A DNA stretch of 64,000 bases from Clostridium arbusti SL206 (GTDB lineage: Bacteria; Bacillota; Clostridia; Clostridiales; Clostridiaceae): contig NZ_BAEV01000006.1 in assembly GCF_000246895.1 (NCBI RefSeq), forward strand, positions 1 through 64,000, given 5' to 3'. A program made the position numbers and the translations under genes. Positions 36,543 to 45,555 of the stretch are shown here, piece after piece. How positions within the stretch are numbered: the stretch's first letter is position 1; every line of letters begins with the position of its first letter. Under the pieces are notes generated by a model. The model was not told the DNA's origin, ran no database searches, and saw only the letters and a list, made by a program, of their open reading frames with translations.

Positions 36543-37208
36543 TTATATGCCTTTTGACATTTTATGATAAATAATATAAGAATACACCATAGGAATCACC
36601 GCAATTATCACTATTATTGTTGGTGTTATACTATTTAAATTTATTCTTGTAAAGCTTAGAAACATATTTATAATGCCGCCTATAACCCATATTGGCGCTG
36701 CCATTCTGTGAGTTTTTCTCCATACTTCCTCACTAGCTAAAGTCCAGGGAGTCTTTATTCCCACAAAATAGTTATGTTTAAATCTACCCATAACATTTCC
36801 TATTAAAATTAGCAGCAGTGAACCCATTATTTTAACTAAAATTGCTGTATTAAAAGAAGACTTTGTTGATGCTAAAATAGTAATACCTTCAATTATGAAT
36901 AAGAAAATAATTAATATATATTTTAAATAATTATAAGTCGAATTAAATTTTTTATAATTTTCTCTTTTAGGATCTATAAATGGAAGTATAATAAATAGTA
37001 TATAAATTCCAAAACTTATAAGTGGCACACTAAATATACCATATAACGTTCCTGCATAAGAATCAGCTTCTCCATTTCCATTCCAATGTATAGGTATAGG
37101 TATTTTATTTGGCAGCGATTTATAGAAATAAGCACCTAGTACAAATTGTAAAATTATAATAATTAAAACTATCCAATCCCTCTTTAAAGTGTTAACTATT
37201 TTTTTCAT
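36543..37208 (-). CDS. sdpI: SdpI-family immunity-like membrane protein
   Basis: A 221-residue membrane protein with six helices. It has the DUF1648 segment LPNKIPIPIHWNGNGEADSY after helix 1 and the SdpI-type GNVMGRFKHNYFVGIKTPW and TLASEEVWRKTHR motif. In Bacillus subtilis SdpI gives immunity to the SdpC killing factor and sequesters SdpR. The ATG at 37208 has GGAGG upstream. It overlaps the 3' end of the sdpR-like gene by 17 bases. No sdpABC toxin genes are in the window. Confidence 0.85.
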   Translation of the reverse strand: MKKIVNTLKRDWIVLIIIILQFVLGAYFYKSLPNKIPIPIHWNGNGEADSYAGTLYGIFSVPLISFGIYILFIILPFIDPKRENYKKFNSTYNYLKYILIIFLFIIEGITILASTKSSFNTAILVKIMGSLLLILIGNVMGRFKHNYFVGIKTPWTLASEEVWRKTHRMAAPIWVIGGIINMFLSFTRINLNSITPTIIVIIAVIPMVYSYIIYHKMSKGI

Positions 37209-37491
37209 TTTCAGTTCCTCCTTCATTAACATGAGTTACATTAAAAAACCAATTCGTTACTTCCTGTAGCACTGTAGTATTAAGGGAATAATAAATATTT
37301 TGACCCTTTCGTTCATCTGTTACTAAGGAAGCTTGTTTTAATGCATTGAGATGATGAGATATACTTGGCTTAGTCATGTTAAAATGTTCTGCAATTTCTC
37401 CAGCAGTAAGGTCTTTTTCTTTCAAAAGAATGATAATCTTCCTTCTTGTAGGATCTGCCAATGCTTTAAAAGACAAGTTAATTATTGACAT
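37192..37491 (-). CDS. sdpR: ArsR-family repressor, SdpR-like
   Basis: A 99-residue winged-helix repressor: FKALADPTRRKIIILLKEKDL, then the recognition helix TKPSISHHLNALKQASLV. It lacks the Cys pairs of metal-sensing ArsR proteins, which fits SdpR. It is the first gene of the sdpRI pair and overlaps sdpI. A large palindrome between its promoter and its ribosome binding site is the likely autoregulatory operator. Confidence 0.87.
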   Translation of the reverse strand: MSIINLSFKALADPTRRKIIILLKEKDLTAGEIAEHFNMTKPSISHHLNALKQASLVTDERKGQNIYYSLNTTVLQEVTNWFFNVTHVNEGGTENEKNS

Positions 37492-37501
37492 CTTATTTCC
37501 T

Positions 37502-37568
37502 CCTTAGATAATTAGAATATTATCTAAATATCTAAGGACATTATATTACCTTTTGTAAAAAATGTAAA
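37502..37568 (-). promoter_or_regulatory. sdpRI promoter and palindromic operator
   Basis: On the minus strand TTTACA (37563-37568), 17 bp, TATAAT (37540-37545). A palindrome directly downstream (37502-37538) has outer arms CCTTAGATA/TATCTAAGG and an inner TTAGATAAT/ATTATCTAA pair. This layout is typical of ArsR-type autorepression. Confidence 0.7.
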
Positions 37569-37645
37569 TAGTTTATTTTAGCTGTGTGAATAATAGCTTC
37601 ACTTCCAACTGAAATAAATCATTTTTAAAAAGAAAATAAGAGTTA

Positions 37646-37810
37646 TCAATCAGTAGATACACTTAATTGATAACTCTTCGATAATAGTTCCTTAGAAATA
37701 TGTTCAAACTCCTTCTGAAAGGCTAATGACTTTTCTCTCAAAACAATATAAGTTACTCTTCTATCCTCGGTACCCTTCTCCTTCTTATATGTAATCCAAA
37801 CTCCTAATCC
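37646..37810 (-). pseudogene. MarR-family regulator fragment
   Basis: A 54-codon fragment (GLGVWITYKKEKGTEDRR..., IVLREKSLAFQKEFEHISKE) that looks like the wing and C-terminal helix of a MarR regulator. An in-frame TAA precedes it and there is no start codon or HTH. It is remnant DNA between sdpR and the recombinase-like gene. Confidence 0.5.
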
Positions 37811-37841
37811 TTACTTAATATATTTTTATTATTATAATCTT

Positions 37842-38321
37842 TTATCCCATCTGATTTTTAAAAGTATGCATTATTTTTCTGTAAAAATATTCTGTATCGC
37901 TTACTTTAAATACTGTATTTGTTTCTTCTTCTATTACCCAGTAAACGCCATTCCCCAGCCTTTTATATCTACATCCTTTAATTTCAAAGTCGTATACATA
38001 GGATTTAGGCTTTATATCATCGTTACCAGGGCACCACACTGAAGCACCCATGCTGTCAATAGTTTTTCTGATTTTTATGTAATCTTCATAATTACAGGAT
38101 AGCCTGTACAATTCATCTATACAAACAATATCCCCCTCTTTAAGCTCATTTAACATTTTCTGCAATACGGGACGGTTCATATCATCATTTCTGTTTTCAT
38201 CAGTATAAACTAATTCACATTCTAACTCTCCTGCATCTTCTAGAAATTCTACTTGGTTTTGTATATTCTTATTATTTACATTTTCATTTATATCTCTTGC
38301 GTATCCAATTATTCTACCCAT
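37842..38321 (-). CDS. Serine-recombinase-like protein lacking the catalytic serine
   Basis: A 159-residue protein whose first 95 residues follow the resolvase/invertase N-terminal fold: IIGYARDINENVNNKNIQNQ, then LQKMLNELKEGDIVCIDELY, RLSCNYEDYIKIRKTI and SMGASV. In active enzymes the first motif is YxRVSTxxQ with the nucleophile Ser. Here it reads YARDINEN, so the Ser is missing. The C-terminal 60 residues (YDFEIKGCRYKRLGNGVYWV) are not a DNA-binding HTH. It is probably not a recombinase and may be a repurposed relative. Confidence 0.65.
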   Translation of the reverse strand: MGRIIGYARDINENVNNKNIQNQVEFLEDAGELECELVYTDENRNDDMNRPVLQKMLNELKEGDIVCIDELYRLSCNYEDYIKIRKTIDSMGASVWCPGNDDIKPKSYVYDFEIKGCRYKRLGNGVYWVIEEETNTVFKVSDTEYFYRKIMHTFKNQMG

Positions 38322-38656
38322 TTTATATTCTCCTAATATTTGTTTTTGAATAATACATTCGTTATCTCATTCTTCACTTAGGCACATTCAAATAAATAAC
38401 TAGTCAGTATGCTAGTATATTTTACTTACTATTTATTTTCATATGCCTTAAATAAATATATAAAATTCTTCACATCTACACTTTTAGATACTTAATATTT
38501 TATCATCATTTTTTAAAGCTTCAAGGTTTGATTTTAAATATTATGGTGGTAATTGTGTCCATGTACCCCTATTTGTGTGAATATAGCATGAATATAAGAA
38601 TATCATCAATATTAGTACTGTAAAATGAAACAAAACTGTTATTATCTTACTAAATA
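38322..38656. other. Intergenic region with a short repeat copy
   Basis: Foldback element copy 6 lies at 38378-38450. I see nothing else. Confidence 0.6.
38378..38450 (+). mobile_element. Foldback element copy 6, short form
   Basis: A 67-bp element (38381-38447) flanked by TTA on both sides. It has the same internal deletion junction as copies 4 and 7. Confidence 0.85.
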
Positions 38657-39640
38657 CTACTTTTCATTTTGATAATCATATACCATTTTGGATATATGAG
38701 CAATTACTTCATCAGCATTAGAAACTCCTTTTGTATATATTGATATTACATAAGGTTTATTTGCATATACTATACCCGCATCATTTACATAGTCACTATA
38801 ATTCCCAATTTTATGTGCAACTATTTTAGTATCTATATACTTATCAAGTCTATCGTGAAAATCCGTATTTTTCATTATATCTATTATATGAGAGTAATAG
38901 GCATTATTATCTTTATTCCTATATAGCTGTGTTAATATAGTTGTTTCCTGTGCTGCTGTGATATAATTATTAGAATGATCTGTTGTGTATCCCAATTTTT
39001 TATCTACTAAAGTTCTAAAATTTTCATATCCAATTCTTCTCATAAGCATGTTAGTAGCTATGTTGTCTGAATGTATTATAGAGTAGTCAGATAAGGTGGT
39101 TACAGCATAGGGTTTTGACATATCCGTGTCTTGAAGAATACCTGTTCCTCCCTCATAGTCTCCACTTGTAAAAGTAAGCTGTTCATTTTCACTAGCTTGT
39201 CCACTTTTAAACATATCTGCTAAAACCATATTTAACTGTACCTTCACTGTGCTTGCTGCCAAAAATGTTTTATCAGAATTTATATTTATTTGCTCTCCAG
39301 AAGTTATATCATAATAACTTAGACCTATATTATTGATATTATTTCCCAGGTAACTTTTTATGTCATTCTCCAACTTATCTTTTTTAGCCTTTAACTGTTC
39401 TTCCTTTACCTTCTCTTCTTTGATAATTTCAAGCTGTTTCTCATCTTTGTTGTCATTATTGTCTGCTTGACTATTTACAACTTGAACTTTTGACTTGTCA
39501 TTCTGTGATTTGTTATCAGAAGACTCACTTTTAGTAATATCAATTTTTGTATAGTCAGAATTAGCTGAAACTTTCTGCTGAAATACAATTCCAATTCCTA
39601 ATATTATAAATAAAACAATACTTAATTTTAAAAATTTCAT
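38657..39640 (-). CDS. Secreted class A beta-lactamase-like serine hydrolase
   Basis: A 327-residue exported protein: signal or anchor helix (residues 2-22), a charged Lys/Asp/Glu-rich linker of about 70 residues with coiled-coil character, then a beta-lactamase-fold domain. Active-site motifs: STVK (nucleophile Ser about residue 130), HSDN as the SDN loop, and HKIG as the KTG-like strand. The omega-loop Glu of true class A enzymes is not clear. It may be a penicillin-interacting carboxypeptidase or a beta-lactamase2-family protein and not a resistance enzyme. The ATG at 39640 has GGAGG upstream. Confidence 0.75.
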   Translation of the reverse strand: MKFLKLSIVLFIILGIGIVFQQKVSANSDYTKIDITKSESSDNKSQNDKSKVQVVNSQADNNDNKDEKQLEIIKEEKVKEEQLKAKKDKLENDIKSYLGNNINNIGLSYYDITSGEQININSDKTFLAASTVKVQLNMVLADMFKSGQASENEQLTFTSGDYEGGTGILQDTDMSKPYAVTTLSDYSIIHSDNIATNMLMRRIGYENFRTLVDKKLGYTTDHSNNYITAAQETTILTQLYRNKDNNAYYSHIIDIMKNTDFHDRLDKYIDTKIVAHKIGNYSDYVNDAGIVYANKPYVISIYTKGVSNADEVIAHISKMVYDYQNEK

Positions 39641-39800
39641 GTTACATACCTCCACAAATAAGTTGTCTATTCTTTTCTCAATTTTAATATTTTATATCAG
39701 CAATTTTTTATATAATGATTTTATTATCATCTATAGTATAAATTTGATTTGCCGTATAAATATCAAGAAAATATGTGAAGAATATGTAACTGAATTAAAA

Positions 39801-39946
39801 AGCATTTATTTTTCCAATTATCTCTGTATTCCAATTGGAAAAATTTACACCCCTGGGGTGAAAATTTTTCCATTAAAAAAGTCCTATCAGGTTTATTGAA
39901 TTTCAATAAACTTGATAGGGAAAAATTCCACCATTGGTGTGAATTA
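39801..39946. repeat. Cluster of four palindromes upstream of the beta-lactamase-like gene
   Basis: Four inverted repeats lie in a row. They are a CCAATT/AATTGG pair (39811-39838), a 35-bp near-perfect palindrome with arms GGAAAAATTT/AAATTTTTCC around CACCCCTGGGGTG (39837-39871), the terminator stem at 39883-39919, and AATTCCACC/GGTGTGAATT (39924-39945). The second and fourth resemble each other. Confidence 0.65.
39883..39919 (-). terminator. Terminator of the EamA transporter gene
   Basis: Stem CCTATCAAGTTTATTGAA paired with TTCAATAAACCTGATAGG on the minus strand, then ACTTTTTTAAT. The core is almost the same as in the terminator at 60494-60550. Confidence 0.8.
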
Positions 39947-39951
39947 TGTAC

Positions 39952-40824
39952 TTAGGTCACTTTACGATTAACAAGTACTATACTTGAAATAACCAAAACA
40001 AATCCTATTATTAAATTAATATTTATTCTCTCATTTAAGAAAAAAATACTACAAAGGATAGAAATAAGTGGGATCAAAAACGTATATGAGCCTACCTTAC
40101 TAACATCACCTGCACTAATTAGCTTAAAGTATACCAACCACCCCATTGCAATAACAAAGAGAGCCAAAAATAAAGTGTCATAAATAAAGGCTGGATTCCA
40201 AATGATACTTGACCAGCTTTCAAAGCTTCCTCCAACTACCAGCATAATTATTCCACCAATTGTAAGCTGCATAGCTGTCAAGCAAATAGAATCAACTTTT
40301 TCCCATGATTTTTTGATATATATAGTTCCAAATGCCCAACTAAATGCTGTGGCAAAAGCCAATAAAACACCAACTATTGAAGCTCCTTGCAGAATTCCAT
40401 TACTGCTCATAACGGCAACTCCTGCGAACCCAATCAACAAACCTACTACTTTTAAAGTATGCATTTTTTCCCCAAGCCATAACCAAGAAAAAATACTCAA
40501 TAAAACTGGCTGAAGAAACACAATTGCCGAAAATAATCCGGATGGCATATAATGCAGCCCAACACTTTGTAACCCGTAAAATAAAACAACATTTAAAATT
40601 GATGACGTAACATAAATCGGCCATAATTCTTTGAATTTAAACATATTAACTCTGTTTAATGCAAAAATCATTAATATTAATCCACCACCTAAAGTACGCA
40701 AACCTGCAAATAACAATGGTGGTGAAAAAGATAATGCATATTTGCTTAATGGCCAGTTAATTCCCCATACAAATACCAAGAATAATAAATATATGCCCAT
40801 TTTTTTGCGAGAAATTTTATCCAT
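39952..40824 (-). CDS. EamA/DMT-family transporter
   Basis: A 290-residue, ten-helix exporter of the drug/metabolite transporter superfamily with two EamA repeats. The first opens FLVFVWGINWPLSKYAL and the second FATAFSWAFGTIYIKKSW. RhaT/YdcZ-like single-repeat proteins are half this length, so this is a complete DMT. Likely substrates are amino acids or small metabolites, but nothing specific is visible. It is a single gene with a clear terminator. Confidence 0.85.
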   Translation of the reverse strand: MDKISRKKMGIYLLFLVFVWGINWPLSKYALSFSPPLLFAGLRTLGGGLILMIFALNRVNMFKFKELWPIYVTSSILNVVLFYGLQSVGLHYMPSGLFSAIVFLQPVLLSIFSWLWLGEKMHTLKVVGLLIGFAGVAVMSSNGILQGASIVGVLLAFATAFSWAFGTIYIKKSWEKVDSICLTAMQLTIGGIIMLVVGGSFESWSSIIWNPAFIYDTLFLALFVIAMGWLVYFKLISAGDVSKVGSYTFLIPLISILCSIFFLNERININLIIGFVLVISSIVLVNRKVT

Positions 40825-40935
40825 TTGTATAATCCTCCTATATGTCTCTTGTTCTTCGTGTTAAATTTTAAAATAAATAGCTCCACTATAATATGTATTA
40901 TTAACTTGGTCCTTGGTTGTGTTCCATATTAATAG

Positions 40936-41008
40936 TAAGGCACATTCAAATAAATAACTAGTCAGTATGCTAGTATATTTGACTTACTATTTATTTTCAT
41001 ATGCCTAA
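40936..41008 (+). mobile_element. Foldback element copy 7, short form
   Basis: A 67-bp element (40939-41005) flanked by TAA on both sides. Confidence 0.85.
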
Positions 41009-41086
41009 GTTTTCTTGTTCTATTTTAGATAACTAGTATGCTGCAGTTACTTTGGCCTGATTACACAGATTCCCTACTTTTAACTG

Positions 41087-42373
41087 TTAACCTAGCTTTT
41101 TTATTGTAAACATCGTGTTTAGCAGTACCCAATTTTGAGGAAATGGCTTTCCCAAAACCCAGTATCCTATTCCCTTAAGATGATATCTTTTAACCGCATT
41201 AAATTTGACTTCTATACTCCTGGCATCTTCAAACCAAACTACATGCTGCAATCTATTTTCATCTACATAATTATAAAAAGGTGATTGAGCAACAACATCA
41301 TATTTTATCCTTGCTCCATACTTTTCTGCCATATTAACTGCTTCCTTACAACCAATAGCTCTAGCATATTTTCCACCTGGAACATATGGAAGCATCCAAT
41401 CATATCCATAAAGAGGGATACCCATAATTATTTTATTTCTAGGTATTACAGTTACAGCATAATCTAATACCTTTAAAACCTGATTTATTGGGGCAACTGC
41501 CATAGGTTTACCTCCAGCCCATCCCCATTCATATGTCATAATAAATGTAAAATCCACCAATTCACCCTGTACAATATAATCATATGCTTCATATACCGTT
41601 CCTGGTTTACTAGCTGATGCTTTAGGTGGCAATGCTGTTGTAACTGTATAGTTTTGTTCATGTAGTCTTCTCACAATTTCTTTTAGAAAATTATTATAAT
41701 TCTCCCTGTTATCAGGTGCTATATCTTCAAAATCAATAAAAACTCCTGTATATCCCTTTGCTTTTAAAATATTAATTACATCATTTATCAAAGTATTCTG
41801 TAATGATTTACTGTTTAATATTTTACCAATTAATTCTCTGCTGAACACACCTTCTGAAGTGTTGTCTATACAAAGTAATGGTGCTATTCCGCAATTCTTA
41901 GCTTCTCTAATTATGACTTCATCATTTAATGGTGTTAATGTTCCATCTTCTTGTACATGATAACTAAATGGCGTTATATAAGTAAGGTATGGACAAGTTT
42001 CATTAATAATAGCAGTTTCCATTTCGGATGTTGAAGGTATAATAAAGGCATTGACTTCAATTTGCTCATATCCTTTTAAATTTTCTGGAATTTTAATAAC
42101 CATTCCTGGATAAAGCATTGACGGATTTGTAATATTGTTTAAGGATATTATACTATTAACTGAGACATTAAATTTTGAAGCAATATTCCATATTGAATCT
42201 CCAGGTTTAACCGTATAATTTACTCCAGTGGTAGGTACCAGAAGAGCTTCACCGCTAACTAAATATTTTCTATGTTCAAGTCCATTAATTTTAATAATAT
42301 CGTTATAGTTAGCTCCATATCTTCTGGCAATAGACCAAAGTGAATCTCCAGGCTTCACTACATAAATTAACAA
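41087..42373 (-). CDS. LysM-GH18 spore-cortex hydrolase (YaaH/SleL-like)
   Basis: A 428-residue protein with two LysM repeats (YVVKPGDSLWSIARRYG and YTVKPGDSIWNIASKF, residues 4-100) and a glycoside hydrolase 18 domain. The catalytic segment is GVFIDFEDIAP, where the last acidic residue of FEDI is the likely proton donor. It matches the YaaH/SleL family of N-acetylglucosaminidases that act on cortex fragments during germination. There is no signal peptide, as is usual for these spore proteins. The TTG at 42373 has AGAGGTG six bases upstream; the longer GTG start would abut it. Confidence 0.85.
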   Translation of the reverse strand: MLIYVVKPGDSLWSIARRYGANYNDIIKINGLEHRKYLVSGEALLVPTTGVNYTVKPGDSIWNIASKFNVSVNSIISLNNITNPSMLYPGMVIKIPENLKGYEQIEVNAFIIPSTSEMETAIINETCPYLTYITPFSYHVQEDGTLTPLNDEVIIREAKNCGIAPLLCIDNTSEGVFSRELIGKILNSKSLQNTLINDVINILKAKGYTGVFIDFEDIAPDNRENYNNFLKEIVRRLHEQNYTVTTALPPKASASKPGTVYEAYDYIVQGELVDFTFIMTYEWGWAGGKPMAVAPINQVLKVLDYAVTVIPRNKIIMGIPLYGYDWMLPYVPGGKYARAIGCKEAVNMAEKYGARIKYDVVAQSPFYNYVDENRLQHVVWFEDARSIEVKFNAVKRYHLKGIGYWVLGKPFPQNWVLLNTMFTIKKLG

Positions 42374-42493
42374 AGCGTACACCTCTATAAATTTACTATT
42401 CTATACAATGTATGTTGACTTTATAGTAATTGTACCCTGCTAAGATTGATGGTATATTTACAACTGTTTTTTATTGCATCTTTTCTTGCTATA

Positions 42494-42653
42494 TAAGGCA
42501 TGTTCAAATAACTAGTCAGTATACTAGTCTATTATGAATCATACTACGTTAACAGAACCCTCTGATAGCACCCCTATCATCAGAACCTGTTTCCTTGTAT
42601 GATTCAAAATATACGTCATATCTTTCACTTGTTATTTATTTTCATATGCCTAA
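42494..42653 (+). mobile_element. Foldback element copy 8, long form
   Basis: A 154-bp element (42497-42650) flanked by TAA on both sides, with a four-base deletion in the left arm. It ends three bases from the TAG stop of the adjacent ydbT-like gene. Confidence 0.88.
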
Positions 42654-42655
42654 TG

Positions 42656-44053
42656 CTACCTAAAAACTTCACCTATAATATCATCTTTTAAATTTTGTAC
42701 TTTTAAAATTTTACCAGCACTAGAGCTATATAAAATAATACTATAATCACAAAATCCTCTCCTATGTTGAAAATAACTACATGATACCGTCACGGACTGA
42801 ACTGCTGTCATTTTTAATATAGATTTTGTTTTATTAAAACCATGATAACCCATATAAACTAAATTTCTATCCATTCCAAAGGCAGTATTTTTAAACTCCA
42901 AATATCCAATAACAAACAAAAATAATAGTATTATTAAAGTAAACAATACAAATTCAGATTTTATAAAAAAACAAATAGCAGCTATAATAGCCCAAAGAAT
43001 AAATTTTTTATAAAAGAATCTAAAACATGCATTTTTCCGTGGCTTATTAATGCTTCCACTATATTTAAATTCACCTAGTAAGTTTTCAATAATTTCATCT
43101 TTTAAAGAACTACTACACATTGGATACAATATAGCTTTTTCACCTTTTTCGTCCCCATAGCCTATATTTTCAATTTCCATAGTGAAAAATCCAAAACATT
43201 GCATTAGAATTGTCTGTTTTATGTGAATCCCTTTTACTTTTTCTTTATCAAAGCTATAACTTTTTTTATTTATAGCTCCATAATTTATGCAAATCTTTTT
43301 CTTATCAACCCACATCTTGAAATCATAATACTTAAGAAAATTATATATTATAGATAGGCAAAAACTTATAAATACAAAAACCAATACTATAGCTGTTATT
43401 ACATATATGATATGATAAATACTACCTTTTTGTAATCCCTTTGCATATTGCGAAAGATTTATCTTAATAAATCTTTTTAAGTATTCATCAAAAAATTGCT
43501 GTGCAATAAATATCATTCCGATTCCCTTAAATATTGAATTTGAAATAAGTGAATATATAATGAGTCCCTTTGGTTTCATAGTATAAATTTTATCCTGTTG
43601 ATTTATACTACTACCTGTTTCTTTTTTTAATAAAATATCTCTAAGTTCTTCTGATCTTTCCTTACTTAAAGTAAATTTTAATTCACTCCCTCTATTCTTT
43701 ATATCTCCAGTATCTATTTTAATAGTGGCTATCTTAAAAATTCTTTCTAAAAATCTCTGAGAAATATCTACTGTATTAATTCTCTCAAATGGAATTTCAA
43801 TCTTTTTTATATTAATGATTCCCTGTTCATGATATATAGAATTCTCTTTTATTATAAAAAAATTTTTTCTCCATGATAAAAATTTATGTAAAATAACTAA
43901 TATAATCAATACAGCCGCTATAATTACAGATTCCATAAATCCTATTTTATTTATTAAAAAACTCATTGCAATGACAATACCTATAAATCCCTTAACCAAC
44001 TCTCCCAAATCATAGAACAATTTTAAAAAATGATTTCTCTCTATCCTATTCAT
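42656..44053 (-). CDS. PH-domain membrane protein, YdbT-like
   Basis: A 465-residue membrane protein with paired N-terminal helices and three bacterial PH (bPH_2) domains: SIYHEQGIINIKKIEIPFERIN, INYGAINKKSYSFDKEKVKGI, and LVYMGYHGFNKTKSILKMTAVQ. It corresponds to the larger partner of the YdbS-YdbT pair, linked in Bacillus to resistance to some bacteriocins and stress. Its start (ATG 44053) overlaps the stop of the smaller partner by eight bases. A repeat element ends right at its 3' end. Confidence 0.78.
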   Translation of the reverse strand: MNRIERNHFLKLFYDLGELVKGFIGIVIAMSFLINKIGFMESVIIAAVLIILVILHKFLSWRKNFFIIKENSIYHEQGIINIKKIEIPFERINTVDISQRFLERIFKIATIKIDTGDIKNRGSELKFTLSKERSEELRDILLKKETGSSINQQDKIYTMKPKGLIIYSLISNSIFKGIGMIFIAQQFFDEYLKRFIKINLSQYAKGLQKGSIYHIIYVITAIVLVFVFISFCLSIIYNFLKYYDFKMWVDKKKICINYGAINKKSYSFDKEKVKGIHIKQTILMQCFGFFTMEIENIGYGDEKGEKAILYPMCSSSLKDEIIENLLGEFKYSGSINKPRKNACFRFFYKKFILWAIIAAICFFIKSEFVLFTLIILLFLFVIGYLEFKNTAFGMDRNLVYMGYHGFNKTKSILKMTAVQSVTVSCSYFQHRRGFCDYSIILYSSSAGKILKVQNLKDDIIGEVFR

Positions 44054-44552
44054 TTTCATCTCCTACTTGTATAATTCTTTTAAGATTTTCTGTAATCTTT
44101 TCCGCTTCCTTAAGAGTTATTGCAGGTATGCCATGACAGCCACCTGCAGTTATGATATTTACAGAGGTTATTCCATAAATTCTTTGAATTGGCCCTTGCT
44201 CTATCTTTAAATTTTGGATTCTTGAAATAGAAATTATTATTCTTTTTCTTATTATAATACCCTTTATCAATTCAATTTTATCTTCAAATATGCCATACCG
44301 CCACTGCTTGTACTCTAAAAATGGCCATATAAAACTAAGCAAAATTGAAATTAGAATTATAATTAATGCCAGTATATGAATTGCATATTTTAGCACAATT
44401 ATATTGTGGAATTTTGGTATAACAAATATATACATCCCTACAATATATACAGCAATAATTATAATACTTGCTATAAATCTTCCAATAATCCATGTTTTTA
44501 TAGCATTTTTATTAATATTTTCATACATTTTAGATTTGTCTTGATTACTCAT
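44046..44552 (-). CDS. PH-domain membrane protein, YdbS-like
   Basis: A 168-residue protein with two membrane helices (about residues 22-45 and 56-80) followed by one bPH_2 domain: YGIFEDKIELIKGIIIRKRI, ISRIQNLKIEQGPIQRIYGI. This is the small partner of the YdbS/YdbT pair. The ATG at 44552 has GGAGGG upstream. The overlap with the next gene implies coupled translation and a shared membrane complex. Confidence 0.78.
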   Translation of the reverse strand: MSNQDKSKMYENINKNAIKTWIIGRFIASIIIIAVYIVGMYIFVIPKFHNIIVLKYAIHILALIIILISILLSFIWPFLEYKQWRYGIFEDKIELIKGIIIRKRIIISISRIQNLKIEQGPIQRIYGITSVNIITAGGCHGIPAITLKEAEKITENLKRIIQVGDENE

Positions 44553-44908
44553 ATTTCCCTCCAATACATAATTTATTCATATTCATTAATTATAACAAAG
44601 TTTTTCAAGATTTTGCATTTAAAATCTATTGGCTGTGCATAAATTTTATTTGACTTTGTTTTAGATACTAAAAATATTCCAAAGAAGACGAAAATTTTAA
44701 GATGAGATGGCAAAAAAACTTTCTGAAAATTGGTTTAAATATAGATAACGTGGCCGCAGTACCTGACTTTCAGTTCTTCTATAAAATTGATATTATCAAT
44801 AATCACTATTTTTCCTCCTCTAAAAAGCTTCTCATAAATTAATACGAATGGATTATGGTATTTCTGACATGATTTTATTTAACATTTGAAATCTATAGTA
44901 AATAAATG

Positions 44909-44962
44909 AGGCCGTTATCAAAAAGAATAAATATTTGTTCCTTTTGACAACGGTCCCTTTAA
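44909..44962 (+). terminator. Orphan terminator
   Basis: GGCCGTTATCAAAAAG pairs with CTTTTGACAACGGTC and CCTTTAATT follows. No intact gene ends before it. Confidence 0.6.
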
Positions 44963-45033
44963 TTAAGACTAATTTACTAGATTATATTAATGTAATAACT
45001 ATACATATTGCAATCCTTTAAAAAGCTGTGACA

Positions 45034-45069
45034 CAAAAACACCGTAAAATTTACTAAATAATACGGTAT
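45034..45069 (-). terminator. Terminator of the small membrane protein gene
   Basis: On the minus strand ACCGTA pairs with TACGGT and GTTTTTGTG follows. Confidence 0.6.
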
Positions 45070-45155
45070 ATTTATAAAATGTTAGATTGTTAATATTTAT
45101 AATTGTTGACTAAGATTATTGTGTACAATATTTCATTTATCATTATTATGTAAAT

Positions 45156-45485
45156 TTATCTTACAAATAGATTCACTAATCCAATAATCACTAATATAGG
45201 TCCCCAGTATTCCATTTTTATAAAGAATAACTTATGTGTTTTGCTTAATCGAACTTCCTTGCCAGTTTGTTTATCAATATAAACTTTATCATTTGGTTTA
45301 TTTAAGTATTTTCCTAAAAACCAACATATAACACCTGTTAAAATTAGTACAACTGTAAGCGGCCAACTATTTTGTTGGTAATATTCGTTATTTCCTGTTA
45401 TATACCTACATAATAACTCTCCAATAAAAGAATTAATAAATAAAATTATTGCAACCAAAAAACCCCATCCAGACCATATAATCAT
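45156..45485 (-). CDS. Small hypothetical membrane protein
   Basis: A 109-residue protein with three hydrophobic helices (about residues 8-26, 44-62, 92-107) and a short charged loop (NKPNDKVYIDKQTGKEVRLSK). The loop resembles those of small integral membrane proteins of Bacillus/Clostridium. No named family is certain. A second small membrane protein gene lies 70 bases upstream on the same strand. Confidence 0.6.
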   Translation of the reverse strand: MIIWSGWGFLVAIILFINSFIGELLCRYITGNNEYYQQNSWPLTVVLILTGVICWFLGKYLNKPNDKVYIDKQTGKEVRLSKTHKLFFIKMEYWGPILVIIGLVNLFVR

Positions 45486-45555
45486 TTTTTACCCCCCTAT
45501 AAAGTTATCATATATTTAATTTCATTATCTTTTATATATTTTAATTCTTCTTCAA

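Larger units (their letters stand above)
44553..45155. other. Intergenic region with a gene scar and two terminators
   Basis: No intact gene. A 23-codon minus-strand frame (44735-44806, MIIDNINFIEELKVRYCGHV...) follows a good GGAGG site and then stops. It may be the surviving start of a lost gene. Hairpins occur at 44909-44962 and 45034-45069. Confidence 0.4.
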
